Shown piece after piece: positions 26,141-34,868 of a stretch of DNA of 64,000 bases. The position numbers and the translations under genes are program-made. The notes under the pieces were generated by a model. That model made no database searches and had not been told where the DNA came from. It saw only the letters and a list, made by a program, of their open reading frames with translations. The DNA is taken from the NCBI GenBank assembly GCA_016213785.1, contig JACQZQ010000077.1, forward strand, positions 1 to 64,000, written 5' to 3'. This DNA is from Acidobacteriota bacterium (GTDB taxonomy: Bacteria; Acidobacteriota; Blastocatellia; Chloracidobacteriales; JADJPF01). How positions within the stretch are numbered: the stretch's first letter is position 1; every line of letters starts with the position of its first letter.

Positions 26141-27853
26141 CTATTTAATATTCTCCCTAACAAATCGCTGACTTCCTTTATAAGGAAAAATATCTAATAC
26201 CTCGCCTGCTTTTATTCTATTTTGTAAATCTAGCCAAAATTTTACATTAAATAAATCTCCATGTAATTTAAGTAGTACTTCTCTTAGCTCGCCTTCTAAG
26301 TCAATAAAAGATTTAAACTCTTCTGGAAAAATATCATTTTCACCTACATGGAACCAAGGCTCAGAATCAAGCTCATCATAATAGTTTCTTGCTGGAGGAA
26401 TAGCTCGGAAATTACATTCCGTAATTAGACAAAGCTCATCATAATCATAAAAGATCACTCTCCCATGTCTAGTCACTCCAAAATTCTTTAGTAAAATATC
26501 ACCAGGAAAAATATTTGCTGCTACTAAATCCTTAATAGCATTTCCGTAATCTTGAATTGCTTCTGTAGCAAGAACTAAGGGCATTTCTTTAATAAAAATA
26601 TTAAGAGGTATAAGTTTTCGTTCGGTATAAAGATGTTTAATAACAACATTTTCCCCTTCAATAAAAACTGTCTTAGCAGCAACTTTTAAGAGTTCTGCTA
26701 AGAGATCTTCAGAAAAGCGGCTTTTTTCAAATTCTAGATGTTCAAATTCCTGAGCATCAACTAAACGTCCTGCGCGGTCATGAGTAAAAACTAAGTTATA
26801 TTTATCAATTACATCTTGACGAGTGCTCTTTTTTGGAAACTCAGGTTTATCTTTAATAATCTTAAAAACCACATCATAAGAAGGGAGAGTAAAAACAGAC
26901 ATTACCATTCCTTTTTTACCCTTAGCAAACTCAAATTTATCTGAGGATCTCTCCAAGTGATCTAGTAAATCTCTATAAAGCTCTGTTTTACCATGTTTAT
27001 TAAACCCAATAGATATATATAATTCAGCTACAGGTTTTAATGGCATAATAGATTTTAAGAAACTCACCATTTCCTGAGGCCGCTCAACTTCAACATGAAA
27101 ATAAGAACGGGTAAAACTAAAAACAATACTTATTTCATTTTGAGTTAATAAAGCAGCATCTACTATCATTCCCCCTTCTTTATTAAGTAGTACTATTGCT
27201 AGAGGAACATAAGTATATTCATAACAAATTCTACCAATTATATAAGCCTTTTTGTTGCGATAAAAAATAGACTTTAATACTTCTATTTTAGGAGCATAAT
27301 ATCCAACTTCTTGGGTAATTTTTTCAGCTATTAATTTAGAATCTAGCAGTACATCTTCATAATAAATATTAAAGTTATAGCCTCCTAATATTTCTTTAAT
27401 TGTACTAACTAAATCACTTACTTTATATGTGTAATAAATCGGTTTTTCAGACGGTGGAGGAAAGGTTTCAAAGTCAGAAGCCACATATTCTATATCTGGG
27501 TCTACTCCTGTAGTAGTAAATATTTTTCTAGTAATAGAATTAAAAAAAGTTTCAGCAATTTCTAAATCACCTCGTTTAGAAATTATTTTTGTATAATTCT
27601 TTTTTATATTAACCCAAATTTCCTTTTTTTCAGTATTTTCTGATAGATTTTCTTTTAATTGTTTTACTATTTGCATTACAGACTGAGTATAAAGATCTAG
27701 TCTCTCATTAGCATCATTATAAAAGCCATAAGTGTTACGAGTTTCAAATCTATTTTTAGCTCGACGGGTAATTTCTTTAAATTTTTCATTAAAAGTCTTA
27801 AACCCACTTATAATTATTTCTGCATTGTTTATAGCAAGTTCTTCTATATTCAC
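26141..27853 (-). CDS. aceK: Isocitrate dehydrogenase kinase/phosphatase
   Basis: AceK switches isocitrate dehydrogenase on and off by phosphorylation and so divides carbon between the TCA cycle and the glyoxylate bypass. The 570-residue length matches the family. The N-terminal regulatory domain ends near residue 300. The ATP loop is AKGKKGMVMSVFTLPSYDVV and the lysine follows in FKIIKDKPEFPKK. The catalytic segment is NIFPGDILLKNFGVTRHGRV with metal Asp in FYDYDE. The bypass genes aceA and aceB are not in the window. It is followed directly by the membrane protein gene. The assignment is firm. Confidence 0.95.
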   Translation of the reverse strand: MNIEELAINNAEIIISGFKTFNEKFKEITRRAKNRFETRNTYGFYNDANERLDLYTQSVMQIVKQLKENLSENTEKKEIWVNIKKNYTKIISKRGDLEIAETFFNSITRKIFTTTGVDPDIEYVASDFETFPPPSEKPIYYTYKVSDLVSTIKEILGGYNFNIYYEDVLLDSKLIAEKITQEVGYYAPKIEVLKSIFYRNKKAYIIGRICYEYTYVPLAIVLLNKEGGMIVDAALLTQNEISIVFSFTRSYFHVEVERPQEMVSFLKSIMPLKPVAELYISIGFNKHGKTELYRDLLDHLERSSDKFEFAKGKKGMVMSVFTLPSYDVVFKIIKDKPEFPKKSTRQDVIDKYNLVFTHDRAGRLVDAQEFEHLEFEKSRFSEDLLAELLKVAAKTVFIEGENVVIKHLYTERKLIPLNIFIKEMPLVLATEAIQDYGNAIKDLVAANIFPGDILLKNFGVTRHGRVIFYDYDELCLITECNFRAIPPARNYYDELDSEPWFHVGENDIFPEEFKSFIDLEGELREVLLKLHGDLFNVKFWLDLQNRIKAGEVLDIFPYKGSQRFVRENIK

Positions 27854-27956
27854 CTTTTTCTTATACCTCTTTTAAGCTATTATTTTGAGTAAAGAAGTGC
27901 TGATATTACAAATAATTAGGCTTTGAGTATAGTCAAGTTAGAGCATAGGGGGAATA

Positions 27957-28520
27957 ATGAAAAAATCTACTTACAAAATAGCTTCTATTCTAGTAACTAT
28001 ACTAGTAGTGATATTGGCTAATTTTTCAACCGTAAGCAGTAATAATAGGTTTTCAGAAAAAGACTTATGGCAGTATAAAAAATGGACAAAAGTTAATAAA
28101 GAGCCGCTAAAAATAAATGATATTGTGGCAACCCTTTGTGCCTCAAGATTTCCTATTGATAAATCACCAGAAAAAAACCCTCATAGAGATAAATTTATTA
28201 CTGTTTATGTAAATGATATAGGTAAAGAAGCTATGTTTGCTAAAATCCCTAAATTCGCTATAGGCTCAGTTATTGTAAAAGAAAAGCTTCCAACTCCAAT
28301 AGATAAAGCAGAATTAATGACAGTTATGATAAAAAGGGAAAAAGGGTTTAATCCTGAGAGTGGAGACTGGGAATATCTTGTGCTAGACCCTATTAAAACT
28401 ACCATAATCGAGCGTGGAAAACTTGAGCATTGTCAAAAATGTCATTTAGCGCAAAAAGATAGAGATTTTATTTTTAGAACTTATTATTATGACTATGCTC
28501 CCATAAAACTCACTAATTAA
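27957..28520 (+). CDS. Secreted P460-like cytochrome
   Basis: The 187-residue product has a signal peptide (about 1-28) and a single haem-binding CxxCH motif near the C-terminus (LEHCQKCHLAQKDRDFIFR). The segment GFNPESGDWEYLVLDP before it matches the pattern seen in cytochrome P460-type proteins, in which the haem is also cross-linked to a lysine. Members oxidise hydroxylamine or detoxify nitrogen oxides, but many relatives in soil bacteria have unknown roles. It is a single gene ended by a strong bidirectional terminator. GGGGGAATA precedes the ATG. Confidence 0.75.
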   Translation: MKKSTYKIASILVTILVVILANFSTVSSNNRFSEKDLWQYKKWTKVNKEPLKINDIVATLCASRFPIDKSPEKNPHRDKFITVYVNDIGKEAMFAKIPKFAIGSVIVKEKLPTPIDKAELMTVMIKREKGFNPESGDWEYLVLDPIKTTIIERGKLEHCQKCHLAQKDRDFIFRTYYYDYAPIKLTN

Positions 28521-28620
28521 TTTTAGTTTTTAGATTTTTTTACAAAGTTTTTATAAGTTCTTTCATAAAACTACTTAATAAAAGATTATTTTAGAATCTA
28601 AAATTTTAAGCTAAAAACAA

Positions 28621-28648
28621 AAAAGAGGACTAAAATTAGTCCTCTTTT
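28621..28648. terminator. Bidirectional intrinsic terminator
   Basis: AAAAGAGGACTAA-AA-TTAGTCCTCTTTT is a perfect 13 bp stem with A-run and T-run on its flanks, lying between the convergent cytochrome and TolC-family genes. It should end transcription from both sides. Confidence 0.9.
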
Positions 28649-28689
28649 CTAGACCTCTTTTTAAAAAGCCAGTTTATTCTTACGGAAGC

Positions 28690-30369
28690 TTACGGGAGAT
28701 TGTTTGCCATAACTCTTTGAAGGTCAGCCCTAGCCTTATTGTAATCAGTCTTTGCTCTTAATTCATTTCCTCTAGCAACAGAAAGTTCGTTTTGACGCTG
28801 AAGGACAAAGAAAGTAGTGGAAAGACCTGCGGCAAATTTTTGCTCTTCGCCTCTAAGTTGTTCTTCTGCTGCTTTTACTGAAGCTTTTGCAGCTTCAACA
28901 CGTTGAAGTGAAGAATCAACAGCTTGTAAGGCATTACGGACATCTGTAACAATTGAAAGTACCATTTGACGTTTTTGATTATCTAATTGTCTAGTAACTA
29001 CTTCTGTACGAGCAAGATTGGCTTTAGCAGTAGTATTTTTATAGGGTAGAGTAATTGAAACTCCTGCTTGATAAGTTGGAAACTTAAATAATTCTATAAG
29101 TGAACGCCCCAATCCACCATCAAACTCACTACCTTTTAAGCCTACAGGAACACCTTGCACAATTATTGGAGGGCCAGGTTCACCAGCTAAACCTTGTAAA
29201 GAAAAGCTACTAACTAAATCTACTTGGGGTTTAAGTTGGTTTTTGAAAAACTCTATATCAACTTTATTTACTTCGTTTTGTACTTCTAATTGTTTAATTT
29301 CAGGTCTACGATCCATTGCAATACCAATAGCAGCATTAAGATCTATTTTATCTCCTGTAACATCAATAATATCAGTAGGAAGGATTTGGTAATTCATCAA
29401 ATCACTAATAGGGTCATCTAATAAAAGAAGTTTTAGTGCATTTTCAGATTGGGTAATTGGTACAAGAGAAGAAATTGCCGCATCTTTACGACGTTCAAGT
29501 TCTGCTTGTGCAGAAACAATATCTATTGGGGCAGCAGTTCCAGCTTTTACCTGTATTTCATTATTACGAAGTTGTACTGCGGCTAATTCCACAGATTCGC
29601 GTTGAATTTCAGCATTTTTAATAGCAAAACCTAAGTCGTAATAAGCTGATTGTACACGAGCAACCAAGTCTATAAGCTTTTGTCTAAAAGCTAAGTCGGC
29701 TAAGTCTAGTTTTTTCTTTAGCGCTTGGATATTACGAGTATTTTGGTTAATTCTAAAGTTTTTCATCAGAGGTTGACGAAACTTTACTTCAAATTTAGGT
29801 TCAAACTTAGGGCTTAACCCTGAGGAGTTACTATTAGTAGTAGAACGACTAACATCAAATGTAGCCTCTCCACTAGAACCATTAGTAAATTGTTTAGAAG
29901 CATTTAAGTTAAAGCTAAAGGCTTGAACTGTAACAGCATTAGATCCTCCAGAACCAGCATTAAATGGGTTGGCCGAAGGTATATTAGTACGGAAAAAAGA
30001 TGTCCCACCACCAACAATAGGATCATAAACGCCTTGAGAAGCTTCTAGGTCAAATTGTGCAAGCTTAATATTGTCTTGTTCGCTTTTAATTCCTAGATTG
30101 CGCTCTAGTGCCATTGTTACAGCTTCTTGGAGAGAAAGTTTCATTACTTTAGTAGGATCAACCCCTGTTCTTAAAGTAGGAAGATCAACTTTTGGCATTG
30201 GTAGTTGTTTTACTTGTGGGCTAGAATTTTGCCCAGATGATTGATTATCTTGCGTAAGATTTACTATTCCTGTTCCTTCTACGGGGTTTTGTGCTTTGGT
30301 AACTGCAACAAAATTACCAAACATTAAAGTTAACATTCCAAAACTCACTATACGTTTATGCCAAGACAT
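28690..30369 (-). CDS. TolC-family outer-membrane channel protein
   Basis: The 559-residue protein has a signal peptide (about 1-27), a Pro/Gln-rich linker and two OEP-type repeats rich in long helices (AVTMALERNLGIKSEQDNIK and EVQNEVNKVDIEFFKNQLKP), separated by short strands that build the outer-membrane barrel. TolC proteins form the outer-membrane duct of efflux pumps and type I secretion. No inner-membrane pump or adaptor gene is adjacent, so the partner is encoded elsewhere. TAGGAGAACGGATA before the ATG fixes the start. The assignment to the family is firm. Confidence 0.9.
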   Translation of the reverse strand: MSWHKRIVSFGMLTLMFGNFVAVTKAQNPVEGTGIVNLTQDNQSSGQNSSPQVKQLPMPKVDLPTLRTGVDPTKVMKLSLQEAVTMALERNLGIKSEQDNIKLAQFDLEASQGVYDPIVGGGTSFFRTNIPSANPFNAGSGGSNAVTVQAFSFNLNASKQFTNGSSGEATFDVSRSTTNSNSSGLSPKFEPKFEVKFRQPLMKNFRINQNTRNIQALKKKLDLADLAFRQKLIDLVARVQSAYYDLGFAIKNAEIQRESVELAAVQLRNNEIQVKAGTAAPIDIVSAQAELERRKDAAISSLVPITQSENALKLLLLDDPISDLMNYQILPTDIIDVTGDKIDLNAAIGIAMDRRPEIKQLEVQNEVNKVDIEFFKNQLKPQVDLVSSFSLQGLAGEPGPPIIVQGVPVGLKGSEFDGGLGRSLIELFKFPTYQAGVSITLPYKNTTAKANLARTEVVTRQLDNQKRQMVLSIVTDVRNALQAVDSSLQRVEAAKASVKAAEEQLRGEEQKFAAGLSTTFFVLQRQNELSVARGNELRAKTDYNKARADLQRVMANNLP

Positions 30370-30640
30370 TATCCGTTCTCCTAAATATTAATTTGCTAAG
30401 ATTTAGCAAGCTAACAAGATATATATATTTTATAAGTAAATAAACAAGGGTTGTTTTTTGATTTAGTATTGTTGGCTTATACGCTCAACTTTTTTTGTAG
30501 TTTCAATAAATTTCCGTCTAACGGTTCAAATAATTGTCAACTTACCTTCTTATAATAGTAGACTTATAAAAATAAAACTATTATCCTGCATTTTAACTTT
30601 TAATCGCCTGCAATTTCACCTAATTTTAGAGGAAAAATTT

Positions 30641-31018
30641 ATGTATGAAGTAATGATTCAAACAGAGTTTTCATCAGCACATGCTTTAAGAAATTATTGT
30701 GGAAAGTGTGAAAACCTGCATGGTCATAACTGGAAAGTAGAGGTCTTTGTTCGAGGTAACAAACTAGACCAAGCAGGATTACTTATTGACTTTAAGGAAC
30801 TAAAACTTGCTACTAAAAATGTTATGGAGAGAATTGACCATAAAGTTCTAAATGAGATCCCGCCTTTTGATGAAGCCTGTAACCCTTCTTCAGAAAACAT
30901 TGCTCGTTTTGTTTTGGAAGAAGTAGGAGCACAAATCAATAATCAACACCGTATGGTCTATAAAGTTCGTGCCTGGGAAACACCTACTACAGCAGCTACT
31001 TATCAAGTTCCAGAATAG
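30641..31018 (+). CDS. queD: 6-carboxy-5,6,7,8-tetrahydropterin synthase
   Basis: QueD converts dihydroneopterin triphosphate to 6-carboxytetrahydropterin in queuosine/preQ0 synthesis. The 125-residue product has the family size. Zinc histidines are visible in FSSAHAL and NLHGHNW. The catalytic Cys is in KCENLHGH, the catalytic His in RIDHKVLNE, and the substrate-binding Glu in AWETPTTAA. The animal-type enzyme PTPS is a relative, but the CxxLHGH spacing is typical of QueD. The other queuosine genes are not in the window. TTTAGAGGAAAAATTT precedes the ATG. Confidence 0.92.
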   Translation: MYEVMIQTEFSSAHALRNYCGKCENLHGHNWKVEVFVRGNKLDQAGLLIDFKELKLATKNVMERIDHKVLNEIPPFDEACNPSSENIARFVLEEVGAQINNQHRMVYKVRAWETPTTAATYQVPE

Positions 31019-31038
31019 AAGCTTTAATAAAACTAAAT

Positions 31039-31103
31039 TGGGAGCACAGTTGTTTTAACTATAATATTTTCAGTAGTATGTAAGCAAAATCTTTGTGCTC
31101 CCA
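31039..31103. terminator. Long-loop inverted repeat between convergent genes
   Basis: TGGGAGCACA (31039-31048) and TGTGCTCCCA (31094-31103) are perfect 10-base complements around a 45-base loop. They lie between the ends of queD and the aconitase-family gene. The layout resembles the element at 24509-24597. It could be a weak bidirectional terminator or the remains of a small mobile element. Confidence 0.45.
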
Positions 31104-31115
31104 GGATTATTAAGT

Positions 31116-33131
31116 CTATTCTTCTACTAACTCTAATACTTTATACTCAGTAATTTTTCCAGCAATTGCCGATGCAGCAACAGTATAAGGGCTAGCTAGA
31201 TACATTTGTCCTGGGCCACTACGACCTGGAAAATTACGATTAATCGCGCTAATTGTAATTTGTTCTTTTAGTGTACTAATACCAGGCCCAGCATTGATAC
31301 AAGCTCCACAACTTGGTTCAATTATATGAACCCCAACACGATCAAAAACATCCATATAGCCTTTTGATAAACAGTATTCTCTAACTTCTTGAGAACCAAA
31401 TTGAATAAAACACCTAACACTAGGGTGGACTTTTTGCCCCATTTCTAAAGCATCCTTAAAAACCTTAGCATACATATCCATATCTTCAGCCTTACCACCA
31501 GTACAAGAACCACCATAGGCAATATCTACTTTGACATCTTTACCAAGTTCATCAATAAAAATACCATTCCCAGGATCGCCAGGTAGAGCAATCATCGGTT
31601 TTAAGCTACTAGCATCTATTTCAATTGTATAAACATATTCTGCATCTTTATCAGAGTAAAGACCTTCACAGTATTTTATAGCCTCTTCTTTAGATATTGC
31701 TCGTTGAGAGACTAAATAATCAATTGTCTTTTCATCTGGGGCAACAATGCCTGTAAAAGCACCTACTTCTGCCGCCATATTAGTCATAGTTGCGCGTTCA
31801 TCAATATTTAGCTCAGATACAGCTTGACCGCAATATTCAACAATCTTTCCAATTGCTTCACCGTTCTTAACATATGGCTCACGTAGTATTGCTAGCATAA
31901 AATCTTTAGCAGTAATATTATCTGGTTTATGACCATTAACAATTACTCTAATTGATTCTGGGACTTTAACCCTAACATCTTTAGTAATCCAAGAGTTAAA
32001 AATGTCTGTAGTCCCAACTCCAAAAGCAATACAGCCTATAGCGCCTGAGTGTGGAGTATGAGAATCTGACCCAATAATTAATTGTCCTGGCAGAGCATAA
32101 GACTGTAAAATTTTACTATGACAAATTGCTTCAGAGCCTTTTCGGTCAGAGAGTTCACCATGTAAGGTAATTCCTTGCTCTTTAGCAAAGGTTTCTTGTT
32201 TAATTTTTAGCTGAGTTGCAACATCCAAAAGCCCCATAGCCTTTCGTTCACTAGACATAACATCATCTAAGAAGGTTAAATGATCACGGAAAAAGTAGAT
32301 GGATTCAGGGTCTTTTACTTTTTCATTCTCACCTACGTATTTTTGAAAGAAAATAGCTGACATTGGGGTAACATATTCGTGAGAAAACCTAATATCAGTT
32401 TGAACAAAACCTGCATCTCCTGGTTTTACAGCCTCTACACCAATTTTATCTGTTGCTAAATCTACAACAAAATGACGAGCAAAAATTTTCTCAGCTAAAG
32501 TCATTGGACGTTTTTTTGTAGTTATTTCTGGAACACTAGCTTTTCCTTGAAGTCTTGCAAGATTGAAACTAAAAAGCCCTCCATATTCAATAATTTGCTT
32601 AGTAATTTCATCTGTATCAGCAGTAAATTCACTAAGAGATATTTCTTCGCCCTTTTTAAGTTTTTCAAGAAGTGCAAAGTTTGTTGAAGTTAGTAGTCCT
32701 AGATTTTGACAGTTTTGGTTATAGATTCGTTCAATATTTTCAGCAATAACAACCTGAATACCAGCACACATTTCAGCATAAGGAGATTGCTCACGACTAG
32801 AGCCTTTACCACGACGTTTTCCTGATACAGAAGCAACAAAATTCCCTTTTCTTACACTTGCGCGAACTAAAGGAAATTCTTCTCCAGCCTTTAGCCCTAG
32901 GTAAGGAAAATCGCCTAAAGTATCATCAAAATAATAACAAATATAAGCCGGGGTGATCTCGTCAGTGCTAATATTATCTCGTAATTTCATAGACTCATCC
33001 CAGGCTAGATCTTCACCATTTAATTGCTGTTTAATTAGCTCAGGGCTTTCGGTTAAAAAAAGTATTCGTCCAGAAAATTTAACTTTGTTAGGACGTTTTT
33101 GCACATCACGAGTTAACAGGCTATCAGACAT
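31116..33131 (-). CDS. Aconitase-family hydro-lyase with swivel domain first
   Basis: Residues about 15-165 are the swivel domain (GSSREQSPYAEMCAG matches the GSSREH substrate loop). Residues about 210-665 are the iron-sulfur catalytic part: GSDSHTPHSGAIGC, and cluster cysteines in YGGSCTGG and EPSCGACINAGPG. The order swivel then catalytic is that of AcnB, but the AcnB N-terminal HEAT-like domain is missing, and 671 residues is much shorter than AcnB (about 865). AcnA has the opposite order. It probably dehydrates and rehydrates citrate or a homologue such as homocitrate or isopropylmalate. The start is moved two codons to the second ATG, at better spacing from AGGAG. Confidence 0.85.
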   Translation of the reverse strand: MSDSLLTRDVQKRPNKVKFSGRILFLTESPELIKQQLNGEDLAWDESMKLRDNISTDEITPAYICYYFDDTLGDFPYLGLKAGEEFPLVRASVRKGNFVASVSGKRRGKGSSREQSPYAEMCAGIQVVIAENIERIYNQNCQNLGLLTSTNFALLEKLKKGEEISLSEFTADTDEITKQIIEYGGLFSFNLARLQGKASVPEITTKKRPMTLAEKIFARHFVVDLATDKIGVEAVKPGDAGFVQTDIRFSHEYVTPMSAIFFQKYVGENEKVKDPESIYFFRDHLTFLDDVMSSERKAMGLLDVATQLKIKQETFAKEQGITLHGELSDRKGSEAICHSKILQSYALPGQLIIGSDSHTPHSGAIGCIAFGVGTTDIFNSWITKDVRVKVPESIRVIVNGHKPDNITAKDFMLAILREPYVKNGEAIGKIVEYCGQAVSELNIDERATMTNMAAEVGAFTGIVAPDEKTIDYLVSQRAISKEEAIKYCEGLYSDKDAEYVYTIEIDASSLKPMIALPGDPGNGIFIDELGKDVKVDIAYGGSCTGGKAEDMDMYAKVFKDALEMGQKVHPSVRCFIQFGSQEVREYCLSKGYMDVFDRVGVHIIEPSCGACINAGPGISTLKEQITISAINRNFPGRSGPGQMYLASPYTVAASAIAGKITEYKVLELVEE

Positions 33132-33301
33132 AAACATAGCTCCTAGATAAAATTTTAGTTAAGCGGTAAAATTCCATTTTCTATTTTTTTGCTTTTATAG
33201 GTCAACCATCTAAGCCTGTTAATTAGCAAATATCTAATAAAACATAACTTATGGCTTAATTAAAATTTTTAGCTACAAATTGATACAATTTTAGTAATAG
33301 C

Positions 33302-33334
33302 AAATAGCCTCAGAAAAAACTTCTGAGGCTATTT
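33302..33334 (-). terminator. Terminator of the pirin-dps operon
   Basis: AAATAGCCTCAGAA-x5-TTCTGAGGCTATTT is a perfect 14 bp stem 20 bases after the dps stop codon. The T-run is short (ATTTGC). Confidence 0.75.
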
Positions 33335-33354
33335 AAAAGCCCCTTTCTTAATGA

Positions 33355-33828
33355 TTATTCCTCTAAAAAAGCTCTAATCATCCAAGCCATTTTTTCATGT
33401 TGCTCCATTAAGCCTGTAAGAAAATCTCCTGTTCCTACGTCACCAAGGTCATTACAAGTTTGTAAGTCTTTACGTAAGTTAGTAATAATTAATTCATGGT
33501 CTATTAATAAATTACCTAACATAGCTTCTGCTTTAGGATATTCACTAGGTCGTTCACTTAAGCGAGTCTTTTCTGAAAACTCACGTAAGGTAGCAATAGT
33601 TTTGCTACCTAAAGCTCTAACTCTTTCTGCAACTTCATCAATTATTGTATCTAGTTCTTCATATTGTGCTTCAAAGAATTTATGAAGATCGTTAAAATGA
33701 TTTCCAGTTACATTCCAGTGATAATTTCTAGTTTTAGTGTAGAGTACATACTCATCTGAAAGTAATAGATGAAGAATATCTACTACGCCTGAACGTTGTT
33801 CATCATTTAATCCTATATTTGGTCGCAT
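33355..33828 (-). CDS. dps: Dps-family DNA-protecting ferritin
   Basis: Dps dodecamers oxidise and store iron with peroxide and protect DNA. The start is placed at MRPNIG because AAGGAGATAAAA sits just before it; the tracked start is seven codons too early. At 157 residues it is of normal size. The ferroxidase residues are visible in TRNYHWNVTG (His) and FFEAQYEELDTIIDEVAERV (Glu/Asp). It follows the pirin gene closely, with a shared promoter overlapped by a PerR/Fur-like box. Both features fit peroxide- or iron-responsive control. Confidence 0.93.
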   Translation of the reverse strand: MRPNIGLNDEQRSGVVDILHLLLSDEYVLYTKTRNYHWNVTGNHFNDLHKFFEAQYEELDTIIDEVAERVRALGSKTIATLREFSEKTRLSERPSEYPKAEAMLGNLLIDHELIITNLRKDLQTCNDLGDVGTGDFLTGLMEQHEKMAWMIRAFLEE

Positions 33829-33852
33829 TTTTATCTCCTTAAGAATCATATA

Positions 33853-34542
33853 TTAAGCTAAATCAAATAATAAAATCTCAGCGTCTTCTTTAGCTAAGAA
33901 GTTTAGAGAAGTATTTTCACCAGTAGCGGCTCCATCACCAGATTCTAAAAGCTTTTCATTAATTAAAACCTTACCTTTAGCAATTTGTATCCAAGTATAA
34001 CGGCCTAAGTTAGGTTGATAGTCTAGCGTATTATCTTTATTTAACTTAGCTAAAAAAAGTTTTATATCTTGATGCACAGTTATAGAGTTTTCATCCCCAT
34101 TTTGAGAAGCAATTAAATGCCATTTATTAAATGTTTTAGAGATAGATTTTTGCTCATAACCTGGGCTAAGCCCTTTTTTTTCTGGAATAATCCATATTTG
34201 AAGAAAATGCACTGGTTCAAGCTCTGAGCCATTATATTCGCTATGGCTAATACCTGTACCAGCGCTCATACGCTGAATTTCACCAGGATGAATTATAGAG
34301 CCATTCCCTAGGCTATCTTTATGCTCTAGTTTACCTGATAAAATATAGGTAATAATTTCCATATTTTGATGAGAATGAGTAGGAAAACCCCCTCCTTCTT
34401 TTACATAATCCTCATTAATTACTCTTAAACTGCGAAAATGTATGTGTGTGGGGTCATAGTAAGTATTAAAGGAAAAACTATGATAACTCTTTAACCAATC
34501 AATTTCTGTTTTTCCTCTTTCATTGTGATGTCGAATTTTCAT
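33853..34542 (-). CDS. Pirin family protein (YhaK/YhhW-like)
   Basis: This is a bicupin of 229 residues. The N-terminal cupin has the metal ligands in THIHFRSLRV and GFPTHSHQNMEIITY. The downstream GTGISHSEYNGS is the third element of the pirin motif. Bacterial pirins of this type show quercetin dioxygenase activity in vitro; the physiological substrate is unsettled. TAGGAGG stands just before the ATG. It is the first gene of an operon with dps, which links it to oxidative stress here. Confidence 0.9.
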   Translation of the reverse strand: MKIRHHNERGKTEIDWLKSYHSFSFNTYYDPTHIHFRSLRVINEDYVKEGGGFPTHSHQNMEIITYILSGKLEHKDSLGNGSIIHPGEIQRMSAGTGISHSEYNGSELEPVHFLQIWIIPEKKGLSPGYEQKSISKTFNKWHLIASQNGDENSITVHQDIKLFLAKLNKDNTLDYQPNLGRYTWIQIAKGKVLINEKLLESGDGAATGENTSLNFLAKEDAEILLFDLA

Positions 34543-34555
34543 AAAGCCTCCTATT

Positions 34556-34591
34556 TTAGAATCATTCTAATTCTAAAATAAATTTTGTCAA
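34556..34591 (-). promoter_or_regulatory. Promoter of pirin-dps with overlapping PerR/Fur-like operator
   Basis: On the minus strand, TTGACA and TAGAAT are 16 bases apart, a near-perfect sigma-70 promoter. Over the -10 lies TTAGAAT-C-ATTCTAA, a 7-1-7 inverted repeat that differs from the PerR box TTATAATNATTATAA by one symmetric base. A third half-site (ATTCTAA) follows at once. A Fur-family repressor bound here would block the promoter. The regulator gene is not in the window. Confidence 0.7.
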
Positions 34592-34868
34592 GACACTTTT
34601 AGCAGATAGAGAAAGATTTCAGTTATTCATTAAGTATAAATGTGTGATAATAGAGTTAGACAATTACAATAGATTTTGAAATTTGTACGTTTTTTTCTCC
34701 CTAAAGCGTCTTAGGTAAAAGTAAAAGTAAAAATAAAAGCAAATAAAACCCTATAACGCCCCAAAATAGCAAAATTCTTAGTGACTAAAGCCTTTAGAGT
34801 GTGAATAATACTATAAATTTTACCGCCATAATAAAACACATATATTTACTTAAGTGGGAGGAAATAAA

